A program made the position numbers and the translations under genes. From NCBI GenBank assembly GCA_016931555.1, contig JAFGEM010000043.1, forward strand, positions 1 through 5,029: a stretch of DNA of 5,029 bases. Direction: 5' to 3'. A model generated the notes under the pieces. It did not search any database, was not told the origin of the DNA, and saw nothing but the letters and a program-made list of their open reading frames with translations. Origin of the DNA: Candidatus Iainarchaeum sp. (GTDB lineage: Archaea > Iainarchaeota > Iainarchaeia > Iainarchaeales > GCA-2688035). The stretch's first letter is position 1, and every line of letters begins with the position of its first letter. This document shows, piece by piece, positions 4,450 to 5,029 of this stretch.

Positions 4450-5029
4450 TTGAATGCACTGCCTTGACAAACATTCCTGAAGCCCATGCAGAATTCGGCT
4501 CTGATTTGAGAAACATTGTTTTCACTGGCTTTTCATTGTAAAAAAATTCGTTCACTGTTTTGTCCTCATTAATCAAATCCGAGATTTTTCTTAATTCCTG
4601 CCGCGCCTCTTTTTTCCAGCCCACTTTCTGCAGCAAAATTGTGTTAATGCATCCAAGCCAAACCCAGGAAAAGCCATTGTGAATCCTGTACTCTTGAAGG
4701 GGCAGCAAAACCATTGGCAGGCGCCAAAAAGGGTATGCGGGATAATTTGTCTGCAATGGCACTTTGTTTAATTGGTATTGTTTTATTTGATTTGCAATCA
4801 TCTGGCTTTGTTCTTCATCCGCAATATCCCACCACGCTGCCAAGAGATTTCCATCGGCTGCAAAAGTATCATGTTTTCTCAGAAAAACCCAGTCTGCATA
4901 ATAGTTTCCAAGCCAAAACCTTGAATTGATTTTATCCCTTATCTGGGATGCTGTTTTTTCCGCATGCCCTGCCAAATCGTTTCTCTTCAATAGCCTGCTT
5001 AGCCGTGCAAAGGATTCCATTGCCTTGCA
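4436..5029 (-). CDS. Six-hairpin glycoside hydrolase, C-terminal part (amylo-alpha-1,6-glucosidase/GH63/GH100-like)
   Basis: At least 197 codons, open to the right edge. An ATG occurs at 5020, but the frame continues upstream to 5029 and the family is far longer, so the true start is outside. Counting from that internal Met: FWLGNYYADWV (35-45), HDTFAADGNLLAAWW (50-64), TNYPAYPFWRLP (91-102), HNGFSWVWLG (114-123) and SEPNSAWASGMFV (173-185). These Trp/Gly-rich blocks between amphipathic helices are typical of the (alpha/alpha)6 barrel of debranching-enzyme-like glucosidases and neutral invertases. D51/D57 and E175 are candidate acidic residues; which are catalytic cannot be decided here. Expected role: hydrolysis of an alpha-linked oligosaccharide or storage glucan. 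No signal peptide can be assessed. It converges with the ICMT-like gene, overlapping by 14 bp. Confidence 0.75.
   Translation of the reverse strand, partial: CKAMESFARLSRLLKRNDLAGHAEKTASQIRDKINSRFWLGNYYADWVFLRKHDTFAADGNLLAAWWDIADEEQSQMIANQIKQYQLNKVPLQTNYPAYPFWRLPMVLLPLQEYRIHNGFSWVWLGCINTILLQKVGWKKEARQELRKISDLINEDKTVNEFFYNEKPVKTMFLKSEPNSAWASGMFVKAVHSIKKS
4442..4447 (+). terminator. T-tract at the ICMT-like gene stop
   Basis: Six T's run into the TGA at 4447-4449, enough for weak archaeal termination of the plus-strand transcript. No stem precedes it. Confidence 0.35.

Noticed and set aside
1..5029. CRISPR array, transposase, integrase or insertion-sequence ends
   Set aside because: No regularly spaced repeats and no recombinase motifs were found in any plausible frame; the only direct repeat of note is the tRNA 3'-end pair.

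Overview
The window looks archaeal, and a DPANN-type lineage (Diapherotrites, Micrarchaeota or Woesearchaeota-like) is my best inference. The evidence is a tRNA-Ala with an intron at the canonical 37/38 position and a bulge-helix-bulge-like splice site, an archaeal class III (type IV prepilin-like) signal peptide, A/T-rich TATA-type boxes about 25-30 nt upstream of genes, probable leaderless ATG starts, and very compact gene packing with overlapping ends. No taxonomic marker gene is present, so the lineage stays an inference.

Layout. 1-90: edge intergenic DNA with small hairpins and a tRNA promoter. 91-163: tRNA-Trp(CCA), ended by a hairpin plus T-tract. 189-953 (-): a pilin-like protein whose last ~95 residues form a 12-cysteine domain. 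954-1056: divergent promoter region. 1057-1183: tRNA-Ala(CGC) with a 56-nt intron. 1184-1271: two tandem hairpins, then a second copy of the last 18 nt of the tRNA-Ala gene, as expected for an attachment-site or insertion scar. 1308-1883 (+): an unrecognised exported or membrane-anchored protein with four cysteines. 1880-2766 (-): a DJ-1/PfpI-family protein followed by a small HExxH putative metallopeptidase, joined by a 4-nt start/stop overlap. 2832-3737 (-): a class I SAM-dependent methyltransferase with a long N-terminal extension and a basic C-terminal tail. 3738-3810: short divergent promoter region. 3811-4449 (+): an integral-membrane isoprenylcysteine carboxyl methyltransferase (ICMT)-like protein. 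4436-5029 (-): the C-terminal part of a six-hairpin glycoside hydrolase that runs off the right edge.

The genes do not form one pathway. They read as a compact archaeal chromosome segment: two tRNAs, two exported or surface proteins (the pilin and the unknown), a stress/protein-quality-control pair (DJ-1 and metallopeptidase), two methyltransferases and one carbohydrate enzyme. The most unusual part is 1057-1271, where hairpins occur in the tRNA-Ala intron and again between two copies of its 3' end. This could be a very small inserted element or the scar of a larger one. No integrase, transposase or CRISPR array is visible.
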